From: Pseudopyrenochaeta lycopersici
Lineage: Eukaryota > Ascomycota > Dothideomycetes > Pleosporales > Pseudopyrenochaetaceae
Direction of reading: 5' to 3'
Length of the DNA stretch: 64,000 nt
Assembly (NCBI GenBank): GCA_003313425.1
Contig: NHZP01000014.1
Location: forward strand, 744,001-808,000
Shown: one piece after another, positions 1 to 11,255 of the stretch
Layout: the number at the start of each line of letters is the position of its first letter
Position numbering within the stretch: position 1 is the first letter of the stretch
Position numbers and translations under genes: made by a program
Notes under the pieces: model-generated
What the model was told of the DNA's origin: nothing
Seen by the model: only the letters and a program-made list of their open reading frames with translations
The model's database searches: none

Positions 1-13
1 ATCCAAGCAGATT

Positions 14-1040
14 ATGCCCACAGCACTCCGCACAGCCTTGACCAGACTAACTCCATTCCGGTCGCAGCTGCCCGCATCCCAGCCCTCGCGTTCTTTCCCC
101 ACGTCGTCGCCCATAATGGCGAGTCTTGCCATCAACTCCAGATACCGCATGAACTCTGGCCATGAAATCCCAGTTCTTGGCTATGGTGTATACCAGACAC
201 CTGCAGATATTTGCTCCGAAGTAGTGCAGCACGCGCTAAAGGCTGGGTACCGACATGTAGACTCTGCAGTTGCATATCGCAACGAAGCGCCTTCCGCCGA
301 GGGCATAAAGAAATCCGGCATTCCGAGGGAAGAGCTGTTTTTCACAACAAAAATTCCGCCAAAGGATATGCGTTACGAAACCGCAAAAGAGCACATCGAA
401 AACACGTTGAAAGTCACTGGCTTCGACTATATTGATCTGTACCTCTTGCACAGCCCATACGGTGGAAAAGAGGCTCGCATTGGCGCATGGAGAGCCCTTG
501 TCGAAGGTGTGCAAGCTGGCAAGATCCGCTCAATCGGTGTTTCCAATTATGGGGTGCATCACCTGGACGAGTTGGAAGCATGGATCAACGAGACAGAAGA
601 GAAAGAGGGCAAGGGAAGAGGAGGCGTCCTGAGCATCAATCAGATTGAGCTCCACCCTTGGCTTGCGAGACCTGATATCGTGGCTTGGTGCAAGCAGAGG
701 GGTGTGCTCTGCGAGGCGTACTGCCCAATCGTGAGGGCGACGAAGAATAATGACCCGTTGTTGCTACCACTCGCGGAAAAATACCGCAAGACCCCATCGC
801 AGATCCTGATTAGGTGGAGTCTGCAGTCCGTCAGTAGCTTCATACTGCCCTGCACCATATCCAACACACGCTAACCCCGATCACTAGGGCTTTATACCCC
901 TTCCTAAGTCGGTCACGAAATCTCGAATCAACGAGAACGCGGAGCTATATGACTTCGAGCTCACAGGAGAAGAAATGAAGAGTCTGGACACTGGGGTATA
1001 TGAACCCTGCGCATGGGATCCTACGACCAGTCATGATTGA
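14..1040 (+). CDS. Aldo-keto reductase, two exons
   Basis: NAD(P)H-dependent oxidoreductase of the AKR superfamily, reducing aldehydes or ketones; the substrate cannot be told. Exons 14-829 and 888-1040; the 58-nt intron has donor GTCAGT, branch GCTAACC and acceptor CACTAG, and both exons are whole codons (322 aa). The catalytic tetrad is visible as D83 and Y88 (HVDSAVAY), K113 (FFTTKIPP) and H146 (YLLHSPYG). The C-terminus from exon 2 reads GFIPLPKSV then SRINENAELYDFELTGEEM, the usual NADPH-binding tail. The first 34 residues are rich in R, S and T and could be a mitochondrial presequence; an internal ATG at 116 (MASLAIN) would give a cytosolic form. Only 13 bases lie upstream, so the promoter is outside the window. 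Confidence 0.9.
830..887 (+). other. Intron of the aldo-keto reductase gene
   Basis: 58 nt, GTCAGT donor, GCTAACC branch, CACTAG acceptor. Removing it joins IRWSLQS to GFIPLPKSV in frame; without removal the protein would stop at 874 and lose its cofactor-binding tail. Confidence 0.85.
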
Positions 1041-1512
1041 TGAGCGGCTTTGTAGGAAAAGGCACCCCTGTTTCCGAAGAACTTCTATCAGCAGCGCCGC
1101 AAATAGACTCGGTAACCATAGTGCGCTCCAGGTTGCCCTGTCGTATTTGCAAATCAAGCTGATCATGTTCCGACTTCATGTAGAGAAGCTCTGAGCTTGG
1201 CGACTAGCATAGGGAATCTGCAAGAATAAGAGGTATTGATGAGTGGACCGCCCTTGAAATAAGGCGCTTCAGTATAAATTACGTACCCATCTCATTTGTC
1301 TATGGAACCAGGTGGACAGATTGAGGCTCCGCGCTAACCTTCAACATAGTTTGTATTTAGGCAACCATTAGGCGAGCCGATCCACGAAAATGGCAACATA
1401 TCATTCTTTATTGACTCATTGACTCCGCCCATTCCACAGTTCCTGTTCATTTGCCTTTGGAAGGTTAGGATTACTGTCGTGGTCCTCCTTGTCAAACCTT
1501 CCAGTCTTCACA
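1041..1512. other. Intergenic spacer, nothing recognised
   Basis: Short open frames here on both strands show no family resemblance and are taken as chance. It holds the 3' end of the aldo-keto reductase transcript and the promoter of the next plus-strand gene. Confidence 0.6.
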
Positions 1513-2841
1513 ATGCGCGGGGCGACCCTCCTTTCGTTCCTGCTCTCTCTCCTCGCATCCTTTACCCTCGCACGGCCATGGGTTTCAGGCGACAAATGTC
1601 CTTCAGAAATCAGCGCGCTTATATCGAGTGATTTATGCGCCGAAACTGGCGAAGGTTGCGCCTCCGACCCAGAATACAACACAATGGAATCACTACATAT
1701 TGTTCTCCTACATTGCCCCAACATCACAAGCTTAGACCTCCGCATTACGGGAATTGGATGCAGTATGTGGCCTTCGCGCTGGAATTTCCCTTTCAGTCAG
1801 GCTGGCGGGGAGAAGTATCCCAGGCTAAGGACGTTAAGGTTGGAGGGATACGATTTTGATGGAGCGGAGAGGGCCTACTGGCTCTTTTCTGAGTACAGTG
1901 ATGGACTGGTTGAGTGGAGTTTCAAAGTGCTGAACTGGATTAGAAATGCACATTACAAGACATGGCTGAAGTGGAGGAAGCTCCCAACCGAGCAGCTAAG
2001 TAAAAGCAATCTAGCACTGTGGTTGGATGCTATGGACTGGTCTGGTATCGAAGAATTATCGCTCAGTTGGATAAATGACGAAACAATAGCGAGGCTCCCA
2101 AGTCGATTGACGTCGCTGTGCAAGTTGGAGTCCTCCAGTCTATCTTTCATCGAGGGTTTAGCGAATAACACTTTGAGGAATCTGACTTGGATCGGACGGT
2201 CAACACATGAAGACCTATTGAGCATTCTGGCACATCAAGGATCTTCCCTTCACGACCTGGAATTCCGCTGTCCAGAACTCTGGTGCCCCTCCTTTGTCTC
2301 TGAATTCAATATCTCAATTTTACCCGAAATGACGCACAAACTTATGCACCTCAGCGTCAACATACCTAGGAATGGAACATGGCCTTTTGAAACCTTCCAA
2401 ATGATATCATCTATTCCAACTTTGCGTACTGCCGATTTATACTTCAATATTCAGTCCGAGTGTCGCCGTACGTATCCCAACGAGTACAGCCAAGAGCTGG
2501 CTGACGCGCTCAAACTCAAACACGGCGAGAATTACTGCCAAGGCGAAGACCAATATCAAAAGCCGTACATTAACGGGGAAAGTGCATTGGAAGTGTTTGA
2601 ATACATGAAGACGCAAAAAGAGGGTGAAGAGCTATTGGAAGTAGTGTTCTGGGTGGGTGATTGGACAAGGCCGTGGGACGGGCCGTTACGGTATTCTTCT
2701 GCTTGGGCAGAGGGGCTGCAAGCGAAAGTTATTTGTAAGTCAGATTTGAATGTGGGTAGAGATGGGTGGTGCGTGGTTGAGAGTGGGTATAAGTACTGGC
2801 AGACTGTGTGGCCGTACTGGGAGACTGAGTGGCTGTACTGA
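1513..2841 (+). CDS. Secreted leucine-rich-repeat-like protein, unknown function
   Basis: Single-exon gene of 442 aa. The chosen ATG at 1513 (context tcacaATG) starts a clean signal peptide: MRGATLL, a leucine-rich core and a likely cut after SFTLA. An in-frame ATG at 1489 would add eight residues and bury the signal. The mature part has irregular leucine-rich segments about 25-40 residues apart (ITSLDLRITG, PRLRTLRLEG, IEELSLSW, LHDLEFRCPE, LMHLSVNIP, LRTADLYF), resembling the LRR part of fungal F-box/LRR proteins without an F-box. Several tryptophans and cysteines and NxS/T sequons fit an extracellular glycoprotein. Function is not recognised; a wall-associated or secreted recognition role is only a guess. 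Confidence 0.75.
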   Translation: MRGATLLSFLLSLLASFTLARPWVSGDKCPSEISALISSDLCAETGEGCASDPEYNTMESLHIVLLHCPNITSLDLRITGIGCSMWPSRWNFPFSQAGGEKYPRLRTLRLEGYDFDGAERAYWLFSEYSDGLVEWSFKVLNWIRNAHYKTWLKWRKLPTEQLSKSNLALWLDAMDWSGIEELSLSWINDETIARLPSRLTSLCKLESSSLSFIEGLANNTLRNLTWIGRSTHEDLLSILAHQGSSLHDLEFRCPELWCPSFVSEFNISILPEMTHKLMHLSVNIPRNGTWPFETFQMISSIPTLRTADLYFNIQSECRRTYPNEYSQELADALKLKHGENYCQGEDQYQKPYINGESALEVFEYMKTQKEGEELLEVVFWVGDWTRPWDGPLRYSSAWAEGLQAKVICKSDLNVGRDGWCVVESGYKYWQTVWPYWETEWLY

Positions 2842-3076
2842 GCGAGACAATCACTGCATAATAATTCTAAGTTTTATCGTCGAGGTGACTTCGTACAGTG
2901 AAGTTCGGCGTTGGGATTAAGGAAAACGGCTGCAACTTAAAGAGCGGCAAGATACAATGCGGGTAACTACATTGTGAAATCTATCCTGGCACCTTCTCAC
3001 AGCGGTTCGCACATGTTCATAGATGTGATCTTTGCTTTCAATTTTTTTCACCTTCCGGAGACATTTCCTTGCCAGC

Positions 3077-4786
3077 TTAGTCTTCCCCTCCAATGTTCGC
3101 TACAAAAAAAGGACTAGCACCCATCCCATTGTTTGCATTGTATTCCGCAAACTCTGTTGTTCCATGCAATTCTTCGTAGTTCGTATAACTCCCACAGCTG
3201 CTTTCTATGTTCAAGCATTCAGCTGTAATCTCTCCAGCAATTCTCAGCCCCGCCTCCTGCCCTTCGAACCATGCGCCATGCAAGAAGCCAAAGTATTCAG
3301 CGCTGGTGGCTTCACCCGCAAAATAGAGGCGGTCCACGTTAGCACGAAGATTTTGGTGCATTTCAAGCGTAGTCCCGGCTGGCCAATTCGAATAAGAACC
3401 GTAGCTCCATGGCGTTTGGGACCATCGAGGGTACAAAAATGCAATAGGGTCTGGGATATCGATATCTGGGAACATCTTGCGCAGGACATTCATGGCCTCG
3501 GCCTTAGTGGCCTCGTCATCCTGTGCCTCTACTCGGTATGACTGCTCGTCGACTAGGGTCACGAATATGATATTTGAACCAGGTAAGAAGTCTTCGGTTG
3601 ACAAGTTTTGCCAGACAGTATAGTATCCGCGTATCGTGGGATCAGCATATAGAAAGAACTGTTTGTCTGTGGGCCAGAATGTCTCGTTGAACTGGAAGAA
3701 TATCTTGGTGTAAGTACCCATAGAGAACGTTGCGATACCGGAACTTTTCCACTCAGGAAGTTGAGGCTCGAATTTGATGACGTCGTTTTGGAGCACGCCA
3801 AGCGAGACTGTAGATATTGCATAATCTGCTTCTACGCAGGATCCATCCTCATTGATGATCGCAACGCCCACATCAGAGTACTTGATATCGGTGACAACTG
3901 TATTCAGCAAGAGTCGGGTATCATTCGCTTTGAGGAACTTCGCAGCTTCACCTTTCAGCCACGTATTGAACCCACGTTGGTCGACTGAGAAGTAGCTGAC
4001 CTCCGAGAAACCGTAGTACGTCAGGTTGTATCCTGTAATCCCAAAGACAAAGCTGGATTCCTGAGGAGTCTGTGCAACTTCCCAGTCCCACATCCAATAC
4101 TCAACCGCCTTTCGCGCAGCATCATTTCTTGTTCGCCATCCGCTCTGCCAAAGACCTGCGCTGAAACTTCGGTCTTGCAGGTTATTTTTCAGAATTGCTC
4201 CCGCATTCTGCTCGAAGATGGACCAATACTCTTCGTACTCATCGATGACATGAACATAATCCACGGCGCCAGTCTCATTATATGTGGTGATGGAACTAGC
4301 GTCCGAGTTCACACTTGAAAGGTTGACTTGTTTGGAAAACGTCCAAATAGGGTTCTCAGATCCGTCCAAAGTGTCGCCGAGTCCTGAGATCCAGTTCGCT
4401 CCCAATTCGACGGTGTATGGGTTGCCCTCAGCGTCTGCGCCAAATTTGGTGTTTCGCATACGGCCACCGATATCATTGTTGTACTCGAGAATGAGAAAAT
4501 CAGTGACCGATTGATTTGCAAGAGCTTGCTGAGTTTGATTAAAGGCCGGCTCGTTTCCAATTTCAAGAGAAACTTACTGCTGCTGTAATCCCAGCAACGC
4601 CTCCACCTCTAAAGAAGCACCCGGTGAGCGCAATCTCGCCTGGTTTCACTATTATACTCACATTATTGCAACCTTGGTCTTTCGGCATGTGCTATTATTA
4701 TACTCTCTCGTTTTGAAAGCCGGCGCAGCGAATGAAAGAGTCGACAGTAGACCTGCCGTCCAAAACAAATTTCCTTTGAGACCCAT
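3077..4786 (-). CDS. Secreted FAD-dependent polyamine oxidase, three exons
   Basis: Flavin amine oxidase of the polyamine oxidase type, oxidising spermine/spermidine derivatives and releasing hydrogen peroxide. Exons (minus strand) 4662-4786, 4578-4608 and 3077-4528; introns of 53 nt (GTGAGT...TTTAG) and 49 nt (GTAAGT...CTCAG). Frame is kept through all three (535 aa). Exon 1 gives a signal peptide (MGLKGNLFW, a hydrophobic stretch to FAAPA). The FAD Rossmann motif VAIIGGGVAGITAAQAL (about residues 39-55) is split over three exons, followed by ILEYNNDIGGRM. The C-terminal FAD motif RLYFAGEATSAEYFGFLHGA is typical of the family. Many NxS/T sites agree with secretion. It ends convergently with the LRR-like gene. 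Confidence 0.88.
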
Positions 4787-6419
4787 ATGTCTTATCGCAC
4801 TAGAATGTTGTCGAAAGATATACGAGTCCACTAAAGGTCAGCAACAGAGCCAACGATCATACGTAGTCTGTCAGAAGAAATCGGTTCCAAAACTCAGAGG
4901 AGAGGAGGATCAAACCTGTGCATCTAGCCAGCTACTTAACCCTCTACCCTGTGATGATCCCGGGTGGGCTGCTGTCTCAACGACGGTTAGTAGCCCCGCA
5001 CTTATTCCATATGAATATCGGCAACAGGGCTATGTCACCCAACGCATGCAACAACCCTGGCAAGCGAGACGAACCTTTTATCGTTAGTTCCCAACGCCGC
5101 GTCAATTGGTGGGTCCAATCTGCGGCCATAACATATTGTGAGAAGTTGGCAAACCCTAGACCAAGAAAACTATAGTAGTTAGTCACGCTGGCTGATAGGA
5201 TAGGGATATCGGAGTGAGTTAAGGGCGGGGTGTGAAGATGATAAGAAATTCGCATGTACCTGCTCGATACGGCTCATGCCGTTTCATACGGAGTGACTCC
5301 GGAGATGAGTATGTACGGTGTGGCCAAGCGATTGCCTTGCAAAACCAAGCACACACTAAGGGTCCTGATTCTGGAACTACTGCAGAGCGGTACTGTCTTT
5401 TCTACAAAGCTATGACTACCAGGTGAGTGGGGTCTTCTGTGTGCATGGAAAGATCGGCCGCCTAAAAGAGGCCAAACTTACAAGAAGGGAGCCAAAGCTG
5501 TGAAGCGATCTAATTGCCTCGTCAAGTGCAACGGAGATAGCTGGTGTTTTCAAGATGACCTCGATGCGGTACGTTGAAGTTTTCCATTTTGGACGCTCGA
5601 GCTCTGACGTTTGACAGTTGAGGATTAGTTTCTTTGGCTAGAGGTTGACATCCATGTGCATTCCATAATCTTATCCAATAATAATGACCCTGATAATAAT
5701 AAATATCCAGTAATCGACCCTGTAGATGACGCGGAACGTGTGAAGTGCTAAGATACGGGTGTGCAAGCCCTGGCGTGGTGCGCAGGCGGGAGGTCAAGCG
5801 AAGCCGCGTATGTTCCTCAATGCCTGAAACGTACCCTTCAGAGTTGGGCTTCCAAACTTATTCAATATCTCAAGCCATACGTCTTTAACCCTTTAAAATT
5901 TCCCTACAACGCTTTAGCCCAAGGTATTTCTACGTCAACAAGTACGACGAGAACCACCAACATGCAGCTGAGTGGCAGGAACCGCCCCCCCCCCCCCCCC
6001 CCCCCAATCAAGGTAATCCTATGATAGCAAATCGCATAATACCGGTGCTCGCTTTTCATCACTCTTACTTTCCCTTTCCTTACAATTGAATTAGGCAGGG
6101 TGGTGACGTGCGATTTGAGACATACGGCGAACTTGATCAGGGTCAATCCTGCAAAAGGACATCGTGCCCTGCTCTTCTTTTGCCTGATGCTGCGAATAAT
6201 ATGTTCAGGTTACCAGTATGGCACCAATTGCGAACCAACCCCATTGCCCCAAGGACGAAGAGATTTTCAAAATGATATACGTACCGAACTCGAACTATGG
6301 GGCCCTATTGCCTAAAAGCGTTTGCAGATTGCACATTGGTCGAACATGGCTGGAAGGAGTGCGAAGAAATTGGGAAACATTCTAAAATCAACGTCTTCTA
6401 GCATACAACCTCGAATTTC
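4787..6419. other. Long spacer with a C21 homopolymer, no supported gene
   Basis: Open frames here are short and overlap each other on both strands. One minus-strand frame (4977-5255) contains a hydrophobic aromatic stretch but no recognisable family. The segment next to 4786 is the promoter of the polyamine oxidase. Confidence 0.5.
5985..6005. repeat. Poly-C homopolymer, 21 nt
   Basis: Uninterrupted run of 21 C residues, seen directly. Such tracts are length-unstable and prone to assembly and base-calling error. Confidence 0.9.
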
Positions 6420-7850
6420 GTGGTACCCAGCGCGTTTAACCAGACAACCGGCAGGATTTGGTTACTGAGTTACTTCCAGGTTGCAATCATGTGGTTCTCT
6501 GTCAATTTGAAAGCAAACAATATCACGCTGGGTTTGCTTGGACCTGCAATTTTTGCGCTGGGGCCCCTAGACAGCTGCGTCCTTACCGTGTTCGGTACTT
6601 TTACGCTGTCTAGACGTTGCATATATGCAACGTTTGGACCAAAGAGCGGAAACACGACTAGGTACTGGACTCAAAGCGCAAACTAAGTGTTGTACTCAAA
6701 GCTTCTACCTCTTAGAAATCCAAGACACAATTCTAGGTACCATCTCCCTCCTGTTATCATTTTTGAAGTTTTTGTATTACGTACCCTTGACTTATTGTTA
6801 TATCACCCCATGCTTGCACGTAGCTCGAGGTACGCTGACTTGACAACTCTACCTTAAGTGATATTTTTGCGCTATCTCATGGGCTTGTGGCCGTCCTCCA
6901 TATCATTGTCTTTTTAGCTTACGCGATGATTGACTGCGTGGTTGCTGGACAAATATTTTTAGCTGTATACAATATCAACATGTCAATCACAGTCGGCATC
7001 ATCATTGTGGAAGTTATGGCTCGGACTATCATTAAATCAGGATACCATATTTTCTATTACTACGAGCGACGGGCTTGGCTTCCACAGCTCATGGTAGCCT
7101 GCATCCTAGCTGGAACAGCGGGACCACAATTCAACATCACGTCCCCGTCACAAGGCGACGAGAATCCAAATGCAATAATTAGTAATTGCATAAGCTCATT
7201 TGACTTAAAGATCGCAGCGGTGATCACATTTGGCGAAGGGGCCGCAGACTATTTCGTTTATGACCCTGTGCGTGCATCTTGCTAGATGATCTTCATTATG
7301 ACTTGTGATTGGATTGATATACAGCTCTACATTTTTTTTGGAGATCACCATTTTATGCGGCACACTGATTATTATTGACTGGGAAGCACCGTATGGGATT
7401 CGTATGGCGCTCTCATCGTCCAAGCATACAAACCGTAGGTGCATTCGGCGCCCTCTATGGCGATTTAGTAGCGCTAGGTCTCGTTGCAAACCTCATTGTC
7501 CTGACACACTCTTCCGGCAGGCTCGAAGCTCCCGGTCCAAAGACAATGTTTGGCTTATGCGCAAGCAACTGGAATTATCAAACTAACGCTAGTTAACAAT
7601 GCCAACAGCCTACGCTGAAGGTCTGAGCAGTAACGTACAATGCTCAACTTCCTGCAATTATACTAACATTATGCAGTGCGTATACACCGTTCTCTTACGT
7701 AACTGTCGTTGTCGTATTAGATTTGCATGCATTTTTTAGAGCACGCACTGACTTTATGCCCTCTAGCTTAGTCGGTGCGCAGATCATGGGCGCTTTGGCT
7801 GGCTCTATCCCTCGTGTTACCTGGAACACTATTAGTGTTATCATTGTACG
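6420..7850 (+). pseudogene. Decayed NCS1 purine-cytosine permease (Fcy2-like)
   Basis: Membrane uptake carrier for purines/cytosine, now broken. Recognisable pieces in family order lie in different frames. Near 6490-6650: WFSVNLKANNITLGLLGP and ATFGPKSGNTTR. Near 6870-6900: RYLMGLWPSSI. Then, after a one-base frame change, 6890-7260: AMIDCVVAGQIF, GYHIFYYYERRAWLPQL and FGEGAADYFVYDPV. Then 7380-7500: WDSYGALIVQAY and FGALYGDLVALGLVAN. Finally near 7770-7850: GAQIMGALAGSIPRVTWN. These correspond to successive transmembrane segments of NCS1 permeases. Stops and at least three frame changes rule out a single product, although some breaks could be introns. The 132-codon frame at 6887-7285 is a fragment, not a gene. 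Confidence 0.7.
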
Positions 7851-8347
7851 AAAACGCAAAGTACGAACTAAATGTAGGAATCGCTAACATAGTACCGTCG
7901 GTTTTAAGTGTATGTTCGGTGCAAAGCGTCTGATATAGGAACTAACAACGACTTGTAAGCAACACAAGCACCACCAAGCAAGTCTCAATTTTCTTTGGAA
8001 ACGTTCGCAAAATTGGCTTCTTCTCGGTATCGGAAGCTTTTATTCAAGGCAATTATCGCCCTGACTAAACTTGTTACTTGACTCGTCCCGATCCCGCGCC
8101 TACAATTCCGTTCAGGAGCCCTTCAACTATTTGCGGTTCTAGGCGGTATAGAACATCAATTGCCTATCATCTAGCATTTCAGTTGCCTGACCATACATGT
8201 TATTAATAACCAATGTCGATCCTTCTGTCAATCACAGTTTGATGCTTGGCGCTGCTGTGAATGCGACTTCCCTCCTGCGAGGCTATAAACAACAGCTACC
8301 TACCCGACACTGTTCTATAACGTCTTTCGTCCTTACTTAATAACAAT
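7851..8347. other. Spacer and promoter region
   Basis: About 0.5 kb between the permease remnant and the coiled-coil gene. No gene or RNA recognised; the last 100-200 bases should hold the promoter of the gene starting at 8348. Confidence 0.5.
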
Positions 8348-10070
8348 ATGGCAGATCCCATTAGCCTTGCTAAGGATAATAAGACGGCTACCAACCAGCG
8401 CGCCGAGACTCCCACCAGCGTCAGTTCCATTAACGAGGGAATGGTGGAAACATGTCCCAACCTAGCGCAACGAGATAGCTTCTTCGATCTCACAAGCCTC
8501 ATGAAGGCCAAAATGCCTTACACACCCACCTTACACGCTACACCGAAGCCACAACCGAAGCTCAACCTCGCGACCAATAGTGAATGAGTGCGGCTCTCGC
8601 CTGAAGATCGTGTGCTGAACATCTCTAGTCGTGCATTCGGCCAATCAAAATGTGGAAGACAGCCGTGTTACTTCACCGCTGTGGAGACCATTCCAAACCC
8701 CTAGGTCCGCCGCCACGCTTCTGCCTGAAGAGAGAATCACGACACTGATGACGTCGCCTTCATTTATACCCGAGCACTGTATGCAGTATACGCAGCAACC
8801 CCAACTCTTGGTCGAACAGAGTTGTCACTGTCAGACAGAGGACGGAATTGAGTGTCTAATCCATATGCCCTCACCGCAATACAAAGAGTCGGTTCTGGTC
8901 ACAGGTTGCGGACTAAAGCCATTCTCCCAGATTGACTCTGTCGTCCCATCAGCATCTGCGGTACCCCACCAGTCTGCTTCATTCACTTTGGGTCCCACTC
9001 TGGAATCCGCCATCGGCTTAGAAAATCATCTCTCGGTTCCGATGGATGCTGCCATTCAGAAGCTCATTGTACAGAGACGATGCCTACAAGAGAAGATATC
9101 GGAACTTCAGTATCAAGCTAAAGGGCTCCGCGATAAGGTTCGTGGCCTTGAGACACAGTTCAGTAAACTCTACTACCAGAACAAGGTCAACAGGACACGC
9201 AGGCCAGATTTGGATCGCTTCATATACTTGGAAGAATTTGAGATCAAGAACTTGCAGGTTGACACTGATGACTTGGACATAAAGCTCTCAGAGGCAGGAA
9301 AAGAGCTCAAGAAGCTTGGAGGCAGGTCATGTGAGTTCGCGCACCTTTGTGGAAGTAAGAGATCAACTGAAGAGGAACATCGCGCCGTGAATATCGTGGC
9401 TACTATTGAAGACCGCGACGTCAAGAGTATTCAACAAGCCACCCAAAAGCTTGAGAAGCAACCCCAGCAGGGGAATCTGGAACCAGATACAATCATAAAG
9501 GCTGAAGTCCACGATGATGACGTCAGGAGGGCTCATAACTCGGTGGATACGCTTGTTCAGAGGGAACGAATTATTACTGATCTACGCCAAAAGCACCTTG
9601 AAGAGCAGCTGAAGAATGTAAACCTTGAGGATGAGGTCGAGGAGCTCAGAGCCCTGGTCAACCAGGAGAACACCAAATACCTAAAGGAGAAATTATGGGC
9701 GAAGACGAACATGTGTGGTAACCTGCGTAATGAACTCAAACTTACAGAACAACATCTGAAGATCAGCCAAGCACGACTTCTGACGGCTGCAAACAATGGC
9801 AAATTACTCCAGGGTGGCGCACACTTGGTGACGCCGAGCGCCGGTGGAAAGCTTCCGAAACGTGTAATTGCTTGCTCAGAGTGCTATGCCAACAATCTCT
9901 CGTGTGACAGCAATGTCATATGCCGCAGCTGTACTGAGCGGGATGTGAAATGCACCCGATGGAAGTGCTCTCTCAAACACCGATTCGACGATTGCCCCAT
10001 GACTCCTTGCAAGTTGCAGCATGACAGTCAGGGATGGTTGATTCTTCAAGACTCGAGACCACAGTGGTAG
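8348..10070 (+). CDS. Coiled-coil protein with C-terminal Zn2Cys6-spaced cysteine cluster
   Basis: Two open frames join through a 49-nt intron (8580-8628, donor GTGAAT, branch GCTGAAC, acceptor CTCTAG), giving exons 8348-8579 and 8629-10070 and 557 aa. The second frame has no good ATG near its start, which supports the join. The N-terminal 130 residues are low-complexity; about residues 210-480 are heptad-rich coiled coil. The C-terminus carries C493-x2-C-x6-C-x5-C-x2-C-x6-C519, exactly the spacing of fungal Zn(II)2Cys6 binuclear clusters, then further cysteines at 524, 533 and 538. In typical regulators the cluster is N-terminal with the coiled coil after it; here the order is reversed. It could be a DNA-binding factor, or a zinc-stabilised scaffold. 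Not recognised as a named protein. Confidence 0.75.
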
Positions 10071-10499
10071 ATAATTTGAGCGACATGGACCAACATTAGG
10101 GCTGTGAAGGCCTCTGCGTTCGAAGTATTTCGAGGCTGGAGGTTATGACACAAACTTGGGGGAATTCTCAGGCTTCCAAAAGCGAGCCGTCCTTGACTGT
10201 GGCAAAACCTGAATGAATGATAGGTTCTCTATCCTTAAATACGTGTTCTCTATACAATGCTGTGACTTTAGACCTTACAAACTAGTCACCCTGCACCCTG
10301 CATCTTGCCCTAGTGATATGAGCAACTGCCTCAGTGCGCAGTGGCAGGGATTTAGGCAATCAATGGAGAAGTCTTCACTGTCAAAATTGTTTGTTCACGT
10401 TTTCTGTCGAACATGCACGCCTATAATTGATAAAGTATCAGTACGCGCGGCAGTAAATACATGGTCCATACCAGACACAAAACATGTTTAACCAGACAA
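10071..10499. other. Convergent 3' spacer
   Basis: Lies between two gene 3' ends. It holds only a short, featureless open frame (10213-10491) without family resemblance. Confidence 0.5.
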
Positions 10500-11255
10500 C
10501 TATTTGGCATCCAACATTTCCAGGACCTTTTCTCCAATCGCATTTGCCGCCATAGGATTGTCGCCCGTGACCAACTCACGATCCACAGTGATGCTCCCTA
10601 GACTCTTCAAAACACCTTCCTGCATATCCGCTCCCTCGTCCTTTAGTGCAGTCTCCACCTTGTCAATCTCCCCCCTGAATATGGTCTCCATGAACTTCTC
10701 TTCGGTATCAGACCACGCTGTTATCTTGTACCCCTTGTAAGCGAATTCTTTCTGTGGCCCGTACTTGGTCGACAATAATGCCCAGGGTCCGTGACATAAA
10801 GCACCAGTAGGTTTCTGAAATTGGTGGAAATGGGAGAGAATGCGCCCGAGTTCAGGATTGTTGCCCAAGTCTGAAAGCGGAGCGTGACCACCGGGAATAA
10901 ATACTGCACCATAGCTGTTCAATTCCTCACCATTAATACTTTCGAATGTTCGCGGACTTGCAAATCCATTCTCTTTCTTCATTCTTTCCATCAAATCCAA
11001 CTCTCTGTTTCGTTCGTAGAAGTTCCCAACAAAAGCAGCGAGTGAAGCACTGAGTGGGTCCGGCTCCGGCTCCTTGCCTTCAGGTGAAGCAAAAGTGACT
11101 TCATAATGGGCATCCAAGAATTTCTGGAGAGGTTTTGCGAGCTCCATTAGGAAGTAGCCAGATGTCTGGGAGACAGTCTTACCATCATTTCCCGTGTTGT
11201 ATAAGGGAAAAGAGTGTGCGTCTGACATGATTATGAGGATCTTCTTTGGTGCCAT
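10500..11255 (-). CDS. DJ-1/PfpI family protein (Hsp31-like)
   Basis: Class I glutamine-amidotransferase-like fold of the DJ-1/PfpI/Hsp31 group, whose members act as glyoxalases/deglycases or redox-stress chaperones. Single exon, 251 aa from the ATG at 11255 (MAPKKILIIMSD); an upstream in-frame ATG at 11276 would add seven residues that break the canonical start. E38 (in FLMELAKPL), the nucleophile-elbow cysteine C144 in GALCHGPWALL and its neighbour H145 are visible, with VFIPGGHAPLSDL before it. The length fits the roughly 240-aa Hsp31 branch better than 190-aa DJ-1. Cytosolic, no signal peptide. Confidence 0.88.
   Translation of the reverse strand: MAPKKILIIMSDAHSFPLYNTGNDGKTVSQTSGYFLMELAKPLQKFLDAHYEVTFASPEGKEPEPDPLSASLAAFVGNFYERNRELDLMERMKKENGFASPRTFESINGEELNSYGAVFIPGGHAPLSDLGNNPELGRILSHFHQFQKPTGALCHGPWALLSTKYGPQKEFAYKGYKITAWSDTEEKFMETIFRGEIDKVETALKDEGADMQEGVLKSLGSITVDRELVTGDNPMAANAIGEKVLEMLDAK

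Noticed and set aside
6887..7285. Independent 132-aa membrane protein
   Set aside because: It matches only the middle of an NCS1 permease, with the adjoining segments in other frames on both sides.
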